From Roseiarcus sp963737365 (GTDB lineage Bacteria; Pseudomonadota; Alphaproteobacteria; Rhizobiales; Beijerinckiaceae), in contig CAVTSD010000001.1 in NCBI GenBank assembly GCA_963737365.1, positions 1,054,001-1,118,000 of the forward strand: a stretch of DNA of 64,000 nucleotides, in the 5' to 3' direction. How positions within the stretch are numbered: position 1 is the first letter of the stretch; every line of letters starts with the position of its first letter. The notes under the pieces were generated by a model. That model did not search any database. It was not told the origin of the DNA and worked only from the letters and a program-made list of their open reading frames with translations. This document shows, piece by piece, positions 1 to 9,700 of this stretch. The translations under genes and the position numbers were made by a program.

Positions 1-236
1 GGAACTGCCTCCTGCACCCGGTTCTCGCCGAAGCGGGTCTGGCCGCCGCTCGCGATCGTCGGCCACACCTCGTCGGCGGAGAAGGTCTTCGAGACGGCGA
101 CGAGCTTGATCGATTCCGGCGTCCGCTCGCAATCGCGCGCCCTCCGCGCGATCTGTTCGCGAAGCGCCACGAGGCGGGCCACCGCATCGTGCGCGTCCTG
201 GCGTCGCGGCGCGCCGGCCAAAGTCGTCTCCATCAT
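1..236 (-). CDS. YggS/PROSC-family PLP-binding protein, N-terminal part (cut by window edge)
   Basis: Read on the minus strand from ATG at 236 (or the adjacent ATG at 233) this encodes about 78 residues and runs off the window. It contains IKLVAVSKTFSADEV followed by GQTRFGENRVQE. These are the beta-1 strand with the PLP-binding lysine (VSKTF) and the FGENRVQE motif of the YggS/PLPBP family, which is involved in pyridoxal-phosphate homeostasis. The catalytic-barrel remainder lies outside the window. It is divergent from ychF, with about 190 bases of intergenic DNA between them in which I see no further gene. Family assignment is secure; the length cannot be checked. Confidence 0.85.
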   Translation of the reverse strand, partial: MMETTLAGAPRRQDAHDAVARLVALREQIARRARDCERTPESIKLVAVSKTFSADEVWPTIASGGQTRFGENRVQEAV

Positions 237-425
237 TATTTCGGCTGCTGTTCGAAAGCGGCCATCGCCATCGCTCATCCTGCCCCAAAACGAAATGCGA
301 ACTCAAATCGCCGAACCATTTGACGGTAGCAGCCCGGCGCACCGGGGCATTCCCGGCGCGCCTCTTGCCTTTTGCCTTGCGCCCGCGCATGAGGGCCAAC
401 CTTCCCCCATCGCGCGACGGCTTCC

Positions 426-1523
426 ATGGGCTTCAAATGCGGCATCGTCGGCCTGCCGAATGTCGGCAAGTCGACGCTTTTCAATGCGCTGACGCAGACC
501 GCCGCCGCGCAGGCGGCCAATTATCCCTTCTGCACCATTGAACCCAATGTTGGCGATGTCGCGGTGCCGGACGCCCGTCTCGCGACGCTCGCGAAGATCG
601 CCGCCTCCAAGGAGATCATTCCGACCCGTCTGTCCTTCGTCGACATCGCCGGGCTGGTGCGCGGCGCCTCGAAGGGCGAAGGGCTGGGGAACCAGTTTCT
701 CGCGAATATTCGCGAGTGCGATGCGATCGCCCATGTTGTGCGCTGTTTCGACGATGGTGACGTCACCCATGTCGAAGGTCGCATCGACCCCTTGTCCGAT
801 ATCGCCACCATTGAAACCGAGCTGATGCTGGCCGATCTCGATAGCCTCGAGCGCCGCATCCCGCAGATGGAGAAGAAGGCCAAGGGCGGCGACAAGGAGG
901 CGAAGGAGCTCTTGGCTCTCGCCGAGAGGAGCCTCGGCGAACTGAAGGAGGGGCGCCCGGCGCGCGCCCTTGGCGTCAGCCGCGAAGAGCGGCGTCTTTT
1001 CCAGTCGCTGGGCCTCCTGTCGTCGAAGCCGGTTCTCTATGTCTGCAACGTCGAAGAAGAGTCGGCTGATCAGGGCAACGCCTACTCCGATTTGGTCAAG
1101 GAACAGGCCGCCAAGGAAGGCGCCGCGGTGGCGGTCGTGTCGGCAAAAATTGAGAGCGAGATCGCCCTCCTGCCTCAGGCCGAACAAGAGGCTTATCTCG
1201 AGGCGATCGGGTTGAGCGAGCCCGGCCTCAGCCGCGTCATTCGCGCTGGCTACGAGCTTCTGCACCTTGTCACCTACTTCACGGTGGGGCCCAAGGAAGC
1301 CCGCGCGTGGACGATCGAGCAAGGGACCAGGGCGCCCCTGGCGGCGGGCGTCATCCACACCGATTTCGAGAAAGGCTTTATCCGCGCCGAAACCATCGCC
1401 TATGACGACTATGTCGCCAATGGCGGCGAGGCCGGCGCGCGCGAGGCGGGCAAGTTCCGGCTTGAGGGCAAGGACTATGTGGTCGCCGACGGCGACGTTC
1501 TGCATTTCCGTTTCGCGAACTGA
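426..1523 (+). CDS. ychF: Redox-regulated ATPase/GTPase YchF (Obg family)
   Basis: A 365-residue P-loop protein of normal family length. The G1 motif is GLPNVGKST (residues 8-16), the G3 region is DIAGLVRGASKGEGLGNQFL (about 74-93), and the usual NKxD is replaced by NVEEES. That replacement is the YchF hallmark, explaining ATP rather than GTP preference. The C-terminal TGS-like domain (about 280-365) includes FTVGPKEARAW and ends YVVADGDVLHFRFAN. YchF is a ribosome-associated cytosolic factor linked to translation and oxidative-stress responses. It is followed after 6 bases by two MaoC-type hydratases, probably one transcript. Start chosen at ATG 426, which gives the canonical MGFKCGIVG N-terminus. 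Confidence 0.97.
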   Translation: MGFKCGIVGLPNVGKSTLFNALTQTAAAQAANYPFCTIEPNVGDVAVPDARLATLAKIAASKEIIPTRLSFVDIAGLVRGASKGEGLGNQFLANIRECDAIAHVVRCFDDGDVTHVEGRIDPLSDIATIETELMLADLDSLERRIPQMEKKAKGGDKEAKELLALAERSLGELKEGRPARALGVSREERRLFQSLGLLSSKPVLYVCNVEEESADQGNAYSDLVKEQAAKEGAAVAVVSAKIESEIALLPQAEQEAYLEAIGLSEPGLSRVIRAGYELLHLVTYFTVGPKEARAWTIEQGTRAPLAAGVIHTDFEKGFIRAETIAYDDYVANGGEAGAREAGKFRLEGKDYVVADGDVLHFRFAN

Positions 1524-1529
1524 GCGTCA

Positions 1530-1991
1530 ATGACTGACGCGCTCTATTTTGAAGACTTTCCGCTCGACGAGGTGGTCGAGTATGGCGGGATCGATATCTC
1601 GGCCGAGGAAATCATTGCGTTCGCGCGCGACTTTGATCCCCAGCCTTTCCACACCGACGAAGAGGCTGCGCGCGCGTCGACCGGCGGCCTGATCGCCTCC
1701 GGATGGCACACGTCCGCGCTCCTGCTCAGGATGAATTGCGAGGCGTTCCTCATGCGCGCCGCGATTCTCGAGGAGGCCGGTGTGGAGGAAGTCCGGTGGC
1801 AGCGGCCGGTCAGGCCGGGCGATCGGCTGCATGTGCGCCGCCACACGGTCGCCGAGCGGCCGGGCCAGGGCCCGACGAGCGCCGGCGAGGTTGAGTTTCT
1901 CTACGAGGTCGTCAGTCAGGACGGCGCAGCCGCAATGACGCAACGCAGCGTCCTCCTGCTCAAGCCGCGTCCGCAATCACTCAAGGATTAG
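1530..1991 (+). CDS. MaoC-like hot-dog hydratase/dehydratase 1
   Basis: A 153-residue single hot-dog domain protein. The hydratase signature D-x4-H is present as FDPQPFHTDE (residues 36-45), followed by the glycine-containing stretch GGLIASGWHTSAL. This is the active-site arrangement of (R)-specific enoyl-CoA hydratases and MaoC dehydratases, which add or remove water on acyl-CoA thioesters. It starts 6 bases after ychF and ends 9 bases before a second, related gene. The pair may form a heterodimer, but this is inferred only from adjacency. The natural acyl-CoA substrate cannot be told from sequence. Confidence 0.85.
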   Translation: MTDALYFEDFPLDEVVEYGGIDISAEEIIAFARDFDPQPFHTDEEAARASTGGLIASGWHTSALLLRMNCEAFLMRAAILEEAGVEEVRWQRPVRPGDRLHVRRHTVAERPGQGPTSAGEVEFLYEVVSQDGAAAMTQRSVLLLKPRPQSLKD

Positions 1992-2000
1992 CCGGTTCTC

Positions 2001-2462
2001 ATGTTCTACGAGGACGTCCGCGTCGGCCAGTCAACAGCGCTCGGCCAGAGTGAATTCTCTCGGGACGCGATTCTCGCTTACGGGAAAAAGTTCGATCCCC
2101 GTATCGTGGCTCATAGCGCCGGGGGCGGTTCGCCGCTCGTCGCCTCGGGGATGCACGTGGCCGCTGCCGGGATGCGGCTGCTGGTCGACACGCGCAGCGC
2201 CTTGCGCGCCGCGATGGCCGAGCGTGGCAAGACGCTTCCGCAGCTTGGCGTCTCGCCTGGGTTCAAGGACATGCGCTGGCCCCACCCCGTGCACGAAGGA
2301 GATATCATTTCGTATTCGGTGGAAACGGTGTCGAAACGCGAGACATCGAAGCCCCAGTGGGGTCTTGTCACCAACACATTTCGCGGGGTGAACCAACAGG
2401 GGCAGGAGGTTTTGGTCTTCACCAGCGCTGTTCTGACCGCCCGGCGCCCGTCGGATTCGTAA
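2001..2462 (+). CDS. MaoC-like hot-dog protein 2 (divergent active site)
   Basis: A 153-residue protein, the same length as the upstream MaoC gene and clearly related by position and by the closing region (…RWPHPVHEGD…, …QGQEVLVFTSAVL…). In place of the usual D-x4-H motif it has FDPRIVAH, one residue longer between Asp and His, followed by SPLVASGMHVAAAG. The catalytic geometry may therefore be altered. One reasonable reading is that this is a structural or regulatory partner of the first MaoC protein; an active hydratase with relaxed spacing is the alternative. ATG at 2001. Confidence 0.75.
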   Translation: MFYEDVRVGQSTALGQSEFSRDAILAYGKKFDPRIVAHSAGGGSPLVASGMHVAAAGMRLLVDTRSALRAAMAERGKTLPQLGVSPGFKDMRWPHPVHEGDIISYSVETVSKRETSKPQWGLVTNTFRGVNQQGQEVLVFTSAVLTARRPSDS

Positions 2463-2597
2463 AGCCTGCATTTCCCTGGCTGTCGGCTCGCTGGACCGCC
2501 TCCAACTCATTTTTCGATGGAGGAGGGCGCGCCAAGCAGAGAAAACTCTGTTAAAAGCTCCCCGTCTTTTATCTTTTTTGGTGCGAGGGGAAGCTCA

Positions 2598-3501
2598 ATG
2601 GCAATCAATCTTGTTAGTCTCGTGTCCCAGTTCCTTACGCCGCAATTGGTCGGCAACTTGGCGCGGGCCCTCGGCATCAACGAAGCGGTAGCGCAGAAAC
2701 TTGCCGCTGCAGCGATCCCGGCAATCCTCGCTTCGCTCGCCACGGCGGCGGCGGCCCCTGGGGGCGCTCAGAAGGTCTCCGACGCCGTATCCATGTCGGA
2801 TCCGGACATTTTGACCAAGTTGACCGGAGCGATTAGCGGCGGCAACACCCAGTTCCTCAACGAAGGCGGCTCCCTCCTGAGCGGCATTCTCGGCGGCGGC
2901 GCCCTCTCGAGCCTTACGGGGGCGCTGAGCCAGTTTTCCGGCGCTCCGCAGCCTGCGGCGCAAGCGCTCCTTGGCACGGTCACCCACGCGACGGTCGGCA
3001 CCATCGGTCAGCAGGATCCTTCGAACTGGTCGGATCCTTCAGCGATTCTTTCGATGCTGAACAGTCAGAAGAGCGCAATCTCGGCCGCCATGCCGCCTGA
3101 GCTCTCGAAGATGCTGGGGGCCTCGGGGCTGCTCGCCGGTCTTGGCGGCATGGCCGCGGCTGCGAACTCAGGGCGCGACCTCGACGGTCTCGAACGCCGC
3201 GACCGCCGCAAGTTCTACAGCGAGTTCCGCTGCCAGTTCCGCCGCGCGGAGCGCTGAGTCCGCCGCGAGGACCGCCCAGGCCACCGCCGCGCGGGTTCCA
3301 GCTGCTGCTGCGTCGACCTCAAGCGGCTTCCCGATGTGGGCGATCATTCTGATCGTCATCGTCGTGCTGCTGGCGATCTGGTGGTTCATGACCCAGAACC
3401 ATAAGCCGGCCGAACCGGCGAAGACGGGCCTTCTGTCGGCCCCGGTCGAGTACGTCTTGGACACTGTGCCCACCGCTCCAGCCTTCGCGCGGCTCGACTA
3501 A
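2598..3501 (+). CDS. DUF937 (YidB-like) protein with C-terminal membrane anchor, apparent +1 frameshift
   Basis: Translation from ATG 2598 (preceded by a GAGGGGAAG ribosome site) gives a DUF937-like N-terminus: MAINLVSLVSQFLTPQLVG, then an alanine-rich helical domain with LLSGILGGGALSSL repeats. The frame runs into a stop at 3257 with an implausible Arg-rich tail. From about 3165 the next frame carries the natural continuation: a Ser/Ala-rich linker, one transmembrane segment (MWAIILIVIVVLLAIWWFM) and a short tail ending at 3501. Removing one base around 3165-3168 joins them into about 301 residues. Function is unknown. Whether the frameshift is real or a sequence error is discussed in the findings. 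Confidence 0.75.
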
Positions 3502-3513
3502 GCAGCGCGTCTC

Positions 3514-4785
3514 GTGGGGCTGGGGGGCCGGGTCTGGTGTTGGCTACGCGCGCCGCTGAGAGAAGCAGCTGCGCGATCTCAAGTCGGAGTTATCTGCGTC
3601 GTCGCGCTGTCGACGATCGCCGCGGGTTGTTCCAGCCGACCCTACGGCACGCTCGTCGTTGGACCGAGCGCGCCTGACGCGAGCCAAGTCGACCTCCTCG
3701 TCGCGACGACGCGCGCCCCTGTGGCCGAGCCTCCGGGCGTCATGTTCGGAGGATCGCGGGGTCGGGGGCTGGATTTCGCCGACATCGTCGTGTCGATCCC
3801 GCCAGCCGGCGCTCGCCAGCCGGGGGATGTCACACTTCCATCCTCTTTGCCGGCCAATCCTGAGCGTGACTTCGCCATCCTGCGCGCCGATCGCATGGAC
3901 CTGGCTCAGGCGAAGGCCAACTTCGATACGCGCATCAAGCGGATCCCGGGCCGCAGGGTCCTCATCTTTGTCCACGGCTTCAACACGCGGTTCGAGGAAG
4001 CCGTCTATCGTTTCGCGCAGATTGTTCATGATGCGCGCGTTGACGTCGCGCCGGTGCTGTTCACTTGGCCGTCTGGGGGGAGTGTCACCGACTACGTCTA
4101 TGACCGCGACAGCGCCATGTATTCACGCGACGCGCTGGAGGCCGTGCTGCAGGCGCTAGTCAAGGATCAAAATGTCGGTTCCATCTCTATCCTCGCTCAT
4201 TCGATGGGGAACTACCTCGCGGTCGAGTCGCTGAGACAAATGTCGATCCGCGATCACGGGCTCTCGCCCAAGATCCGGGATGTGATGCTGGCTTCACCGG
4301 ATATCGACGTCGATGTTTTCCGGCGCCAAATCGCTGAGATCGACGCTGGACCGAGGCCCGCCGAATTCACCCTGTTCATTTCGCGAGACGATCGCGCGCT
4401 CGGCCTATCAAGCTTTCTCGCGCGCGATTCGACGCGCCTCGGCGCGCTCGATCCCAATAAGGAGCCTTATCGCTCGATCCTGGAGCAAGGCCGGGTCCAG
4501 GTTGTCGACCTGACCGGCATGGCCTCCAGCGACTTCACCAATCACGGCAAATTCGCCAGCGGCGAAGTCGTCGGCGCGATCGGTCAGCGCCTCGCCGAGG
4601 GCCAATCGCTATCCGACGCCAAGGGAGGCCTCGTCGAATCGCTTGGCACATTCACCAATGGCGCGATCAATGTCGCCGCGGGCGTCGCCACCGGCGCCGT
4701 CGCCGCGCCCAGCGAGATCTTCGATCCAACGAAGCGCGAAAGATCGGTCGACACCGCGGCCCAAGCCTCGTCGTTGACGCAATGA
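3514..4785 (+). CDS. DUF900-family alpha/beta hydrolase, predicted lipoprotein
   Basis: A 423-residue protein from a GTG start. Near residue 38 is a hydrophobic segment ending in a lipobox-like STIAAGC, suggesting export and lipid attachment. The hydrolase core includes VLIFVHGFNTRFEEAVYRFA (oxyanion HGFN motif), FTWPSGGSVTDYVYDR, and the nucleophile elbow AHSMGN, all typical of the DUF900 esterase-like family. Asp residues in the ASPDIDVDVF region are candidates for the acid. The C-terminal 90 residues are Ala/Gly-rich and low in recognisable structure. Substrate unknown; probably an envelope-located serine hydrolase. It converges on the next gene, leaving only 17 bases between stops. Confidence 0.8.
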   Translation: MGLGGRVWCWLRAPLREAAARSQVGVICVVALSTIAAGCSSRPYGTLVVGPSAPDASQVDLLVATTRAPVAEPPGVMFGGSRGRGLDFADIVVSIPPAGARQPGDVTLPSSLPANPERDFAILRADRMDLAQAKANFDTRIKRIPGRRVLIFVHGFNTRFEEAVYRFAQIVHDARVDVAPVLFTWPSGGSVTDYVYDRDSAMYSRDALEAVLQALVKDQNVGSISILAHSMGNYLAVESLRQMSIRDHGLSPKIRDVMLASPDIDVDVFRRQIAEIDAGPRPAEFTLFISRDDRALGLSSFLARDSTRLGALDPNKEPYRSILEQGRVQVVDLTGMASSDFTNHGKFASGEVVGAIGQRLAEGQSLSDAKGGLVESLGTFTNGAINVAAGVATGAVAAPSEIFDPTKRERSVDTAAQASSLTQ

Positions 4786-4802
4786 GCGCGGACGCCGCTC
4801 CT

Positions 4803-6707
4803 TCAGACCGTTTCGACGCGCAGCTTGAGGAATCCGCCGGCCGTGAGGCCCAGCGAGGCCAGCTTCAGGCCCGGCGGCGCCGGAAGCCCCTCCGCTGCGG
4901 GTGACGTGAGGTAGGTCACGACGACGTCCCTCGGCCATGGAGCAAAACGCCAAACGCCATCCGATGTCGGCGCGATTTCGGTTCTGCTCTCGATGAATTT
5001 AAGAACCGCGTCACGGTTCGCATCCGGAGCCTCAATCACGACGCTGGCTCCATCGCAGCCCCGGAAGCCGCCGCCGCCACTCGCGCGATAATTGTTGGTG
5101 ACGATGAGAAACGACTTGTTCGGATCGACCGGGGCGCCTCCGAAAGTCAGGTCGCGAATCCGGCGCGCCCCCGGCGCAACCAACACGCCCAACTCGTCGT
5201 AGCGCGCGGGCTGAGTGACGTCGATGGCGTAGTCAACGCCATCGATCACGTCGAAATTGTAGCAGGCGAAGGCGGGACCGAGCAGCGGCTGTTCCCCAGC
5301 CTGGCCTGGATTGATGACACGAAAAATGGACGCCGAGCGCTCGAGCCATTCTTTCAGCTTTGCGCCGTCAACTTTCACCACCCTCAGGCTGTTGGGGTAC
5401 GGGTAGATGTCCGCCACGTCCTTGATCGCGAGCGGCCCCGCGGCGATGTCGGTATAGGCGTAGGGCCCGCTGCGGCCGCCGCATTTGAATGGCGACGATG
5501 CTGAAAGCATCGGCAGCGCGGCAAGGTCCGGGCGCGCCGCCGCCAGGGCCGCGGCGTAGGCGCGCTGAGCTGCGTTGACGAGGCTCACGGTCGGCGCCTC
5601 GCCAATCAGGGCGAAATAGGTGTGCAGCCGCGTTGTGAGCCTGCCGACGGGGGTGCGGATGTGACGCAGCGTGGCTTCGTGCGCGGTCTTGGCCGCTTCG
5701 AGCACCGACGCATCCGACTCGACCAGAGCGACCGCGCCGCCATTTGCGTCGCGCTCCGCGATCGGCCGGACCGCGACCTCAGCCTCGACGACCCGCCAGC
5801 TTGTGTCCATTTCGAGCCAAAGATCGATGATCCCCAGATGGCTTCCCCAGAACCCAGCCATGACAGCAGGCTTGCCATGGATCGTCCCGCGCTCTGCGTC
5901 GACGCCCGGCAAACCGACAAAGTCCTGCCCCGGAAGCAGAAGGTGCTGATGGCCCAGGAACAGCGCGTCAATGCCCTCGAGCTCGGCGAGATCCTGGCCA
6001 GCGTTCTCTTCGCCTCGCGTCGAGGCGAGCCGCGAAATCCCCGAGTGGCAAAGAACAACGATAAGATCAGCGCGGCCCCGAAGTTCGGTAATCTCGGCGC
6101 GCACGGCCTCGACAATGTCGACCGTGGTCAAGCGCCCGCGGACGTGGGCCTCGTCCCACTGAGCGATTTGCGGCGGCGCGACGCCGATCACGCACAGTTT
6201 GAGCCGGTGGGCGGCTCCAGACTCGTCGACAAACGCGGCTTCGATCACGATGGAGGCTGGAAACCAGGGCGAGCCGTCTTTGTTGCGCACGTTGCAGCAG
6301 ACGACGGGAAAGCGCGCTTGCGCATAAGCGCGCCTGAGCGCGTCGAGGCCGTAATTGAAATCGTGGTTCCCGAGAGCAGCGACAGCATAGTCGAGTGTGT
6401 TCATCGCGGCGATGACGGGGTGGACAGCGCCTGGATCCGCGATGATCGCCTCAGCCGCGAGATCTCCAAGAGGCGTGCCCTGAAGGATGTCGCCATTGTC
6501 GAACAAGAGGCAGTTCGGCGCTTCCCTGCGCGCCTCAGCGACCAGAGACGCAACGCGCGCTAGGCCAACCGAATTGTCCTGGCAATCCCGGAAATAGTCG
6601 TAAGGGTAGAGGTTCGCGTGCAGGTCGGTGATGCCGAGAAGCCGCAAGTGAAGCCGGGGCTTGGGGCCTGCGAGCGGAGGGTGCATTTCGAGCTCGTGGC
6701 CGTGCAT
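4803..6707 (-). CDS. 2',3'-cyclic-nucleotide 2'-phosphodiesterase/3'-nucleotidase-like (CpdB/5'-nucleotidase family)
   Basis: A 634-residue two-domain metallophosphoesterase. N-terminal metal motifs are ITDLHANL (about 27-34), DNGDILQG, GNHDFNYG (about 115-122) and GHQH. The C-terminal 5'-nucleotidase domain (about 350-600) has the substrate-stacking region with YPYPNSLRVVKVDG and TNNYRASGGGGF. CpdB-type enzymes convert cyclic and 3'-nucleotides to nucleosides, normally in the periplasm. Here the N-terminus is MHGHELEMHPPLAGPK and no signal peptide is visible, so a cytoplasmic location or a misplaced start should be considered. It shares a short 64-base gap with the PodJ-like gene upstream on the same strand. 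Confidence 0.88.
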   Translation of the reverse strand: MHGHELEMHPPLAGPKPRLHLRLLGITDLHANLYPYDYFRDCQDNSVGLARVASLVAEARREAPNCLLFDNGDILQGTPLGDLAAEAIIADPGAVHPVIAAMNTLDYAVAALGNHDFNYGLDALRRAYAQARFPVVCCNVRNKDGSPWFPASIVIEAAFVDESGAAHRLKLCVIGVAPPQIAQWDEAHVRGRLTTVDIVEAVRAEITELRGRADLIVVLCHSGISRLASTRGEENAGQDLAELEGIDALFLGHQHLLLPGQDFVGLPGVDAERGTIHGKPAVMAGFWGSHLGIIDLWLEMDTSWRVVEAEVAVRPIAERDANGGAVALVESDASVLEAAKTAHEATLRHIRTPVGRLTTRLHTYFALIGEAPTVSLVNAAQRAYAAALAAARPDLAALPMLSASSPFKCGGRSGPYAYTDIAAGPLAIKDVADIYPYPNSLRVVKVDGAKLKEWLERSASIFRVINPGQAGEQPLLGPAFACYNFDVIDGVDYAIDVTQPARYDELGVLVAPGARRIRDLTFGGAPVDPNKSFLIVTNNYRASGGGGFRGCDGASVVIEAPDANRDAVLKFIESRTEIAPTSDGVWRFAPWPRDVVVTYLTSPAAEGLPAPPGLKLASLGLTAGGFLKLRVETV

Positions 6708-6771
6708 AAGTTGTCATGACGGGAAGCCGGGAGCGGCGCAAGGTCAAGCGCCGCTCTCCCCGACCTCGTGG

Positions 6772-9700
6772 TCAACGAGGCTGCTGCGGCGGAGCCCCTT
6801 CGGCTTGCGGCGCCGATTGGCTAAGCGAGGACGAACCGGTCTTCGCGTCCCACCCGCCGGGCGGCGCCGCCACCTCGTTCGCCGCAGGATCAGGCCTGAC
6901 GGCCTTGAATCTCAGGAGCGCCTCGACCCCAGAGGCGAGCGCAAGCGGATCCATCTCGCGGGCGATTTCGTCGCGTTTCGCAGCGGCGTCCTCGTCGCCT
7001 TGCCGAGCGGCAAGCGAGAGCCAAAACCACGCCTGCCCGAGATCCTTTTCGACGCCGAGGCCGCGTGCGTAAAGGATCGCGAGATTGTACTGGCTGTCGC
7101 GGAGGCCGAGTTCGGCGGCTCTCCTGAACCATTTCACCGCGTCCGCATAGTTTGGAGCGCCCTCGACGGGGTCGGCGCTCATGACGGCGAGATTGTGCGC
7201 GGCCCGCGCATTGCCTGCCTCAGCCGCTTTCAGATACCAGCGCTTCGCCACCGCCGGGTCGCGGGGGACGCCAATTCCCTTTTCGTACATTGACCCAAGC
7301 CGGTACTGCGCCGGTGCAAGGCCGCGCGCGGCCGCACGTTCGAACCACCGGGCCGCCGCTGGCTGGTCTTTCGGCGCTCCCCGACCTTCGGACAAGCGCA
7401 TCGCAAGTTCGTATTGCGCATTAGGATTGTCAGCGGCCGCCGCGTCGCGCAAAGAGGCGGAAATCCCGGGCGGGATTGCCGGCATGAGCTCCCCCCCGGA
7501 AGGCCCGCTCGGCGGCGCAAGACTGAGCCCGTCCGGCTTGGCGGGGGGTTGGGGGATCGATGCAGTCGGCGCGACATCAATCACTCCACTGCCGGGCTTG
7601 ACCGATTCCGCGGGGCCCGAGCGCTTGTCCTTCGGCGCGTCGAGTTTGGCGGTGTTGAAGGCTTGTCCGCCCACGTCGGAGCGCTGCAGAAAGGGCGCCC
7701 GCACACCAACCAATCTAACCGCCAGCGTCGTCGCGATCGCAATCGCAACTCCAAGGAGAACTGTGCGCCTGTGGCTGGCGTAGAAAGTTCTCGCAGATTG
7801 AACTCCGCGCGCGGCGAATTGCACCCTTTCGGAACTGGCGAGCGTGTGCACGACGCCGCTGTTGAGCGCGGCGTTGCTCTCGCCCAGCGCGGCCTGCGCG
7901 GCGCGGCGAGCGGCGGCGATGTGGACGCTCACCGCGGGATTGGTTCTGGGCCCGATAACCTGCGCGAGGTCGCGGGCTTCGCGCGCGCTCTGAGGCGCGC
8001 CCACGCCCGGCTCGATGGGGAAGTCCTCGCCATCGTCGGCGCCCTGCGGCGCCGGTTCGTCGGCTCTCGCCGACGCGGAGCTTAGAGTCGGGGCGGGACT
8101 CGCAGATCTCGATGGCGGGCGGAGTTCCTCGTCGACGTCGTCGGCTGCGAGCTCGCTCTCGATTCTGGCGAGGCGCGCGCCGAGCATCTCCAGGATGCTT
8201 TGTAGATCCGTGAGACGCGATTGGGTGCGCTCGTCGACGCCGGCTTGTTCGGATCTGAGTTCCGCCAAATGTGCGCCCAGCGCCGCGTTGATGGCGGCTG
8301 AACTCTCCGCTGCGAGAGAGCCGCTTGCTTGCTCGGCCTGGCGCAACTTTTCAAGAAGTTCATGAACGACAGGCTCTGCTTCGTCCGCTCGCCCGTTCTC
8401 TGCCGCCATGGCGTCGACCCGGCTGCTGATCGCGTCGATCTGCTGCGCTACGGCCTCGAGGTCGGCTTGGCGCGCGCTGACGTCATGAAGTCGACGAGCA
8501 ACCTCGTCGGCGATCTGTTCGACGGCCACGTGATCGACTGGCGCAGCGGCCTTCGCCTCCAATTTGGACTCAAGCGAGCGGAGCAGGGTCTCGATCGGAT
8601 TGAGATCGACGGGAGACGTGACAGCGTCCAGTCGGGCGCCAAGCTCGTGGAGAACAGGGTCGAGATGTCGCGCGCCAACCTCAGGGTCAGCAAGGTGGTC
8701 CAGCTTCGCGCTGATCTCGGCAAAAGCTGGTTGGAGGGCTTGGGCGTCGGCGAGCTTGGCGTCAAAACCGTGCAAGAGCCCTTCGATGGGCCTTGTGTCC
8801 ACCGTCGCCTGCGGGAGAGACTGAAGAAATTCGCGGACGCCATCGATGCGGCGCGCCAGGTCGTCGAACTGGCCCGGATCGATCGCCGCCGGAGCGGCTG
8901 GGCGAGCGATCTCCTGATCGAGCCGCGCCGCGATTTCTTCCAGACGCCGCTCGATCGAGACGAGCGCCGCTGGGGGCGGTGAGCGTTCGATCTGCCGGCA
9001 GGCTTCCGCAAGAGCTTCGGCCATCTCCGCGGACTCGAAGTGGGGAGCGGGACTTGCGCCGAGCCGCTCGACGCGGTCCGCCAGTTCGCCGATCTGACGC
9101 TCCAGCCGTTCGAGCGGCGGTGTGCGGAGCGCAGCCGAAGCGAGGAGGTTACGCACTTCTTCTGTCTGCCGGCGGATGGTTTCAAATGTTTCAGGCTTTA
9201 CCGCCGCCGCGGCGAGGTTGTCGATCTTGTCGCCGATCGTTCGTATCTCGCGCTCCAGCGCTGCAACCGCCGGCTGGGGATCGTTCGCTCTCAACGCTGT
9301 GCGGAATTCGGCGGCCATCGCCTCGAGCGGCGCGAGCATCGATTCGCCGTGGCCGCTTTGCCTCAGCATGTCGACCCGTTGCATGAGATCGCGGATGGCG
9401 CCTTCGAGCGCGACGACCGCGTTGCGCGGCGCAAGATCGGCCAGGCTCCGGCTCATGGCTTCGATTTCGGCGCGCATGGCGGCCACGGCATCCGAGGTGC
9501 TCGGATCGGCTCGCGGTTCGCGGCGCATATCGTCGAGCTTGAGCCCGAGGGCCCGAACGCCGTCGAGCACCAACTGCGAGGCCACCGGAGCCGCCGCCGG
9601 GGCGCCTTCAGCAGGCGGACTGTCCACCCCAAACCGAGCCTCCAACGAGTTGAGATTTGGATGGATCGGGGACGGCGCGGGCGCATCCTCGAAGCCTCCC

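Noticed and set aside
303..1505. 400-codon open frame on the minus strand
   Set aside because: Exact antisense of ychF, which is unmistakable; no recognisable motif in the antisense product.
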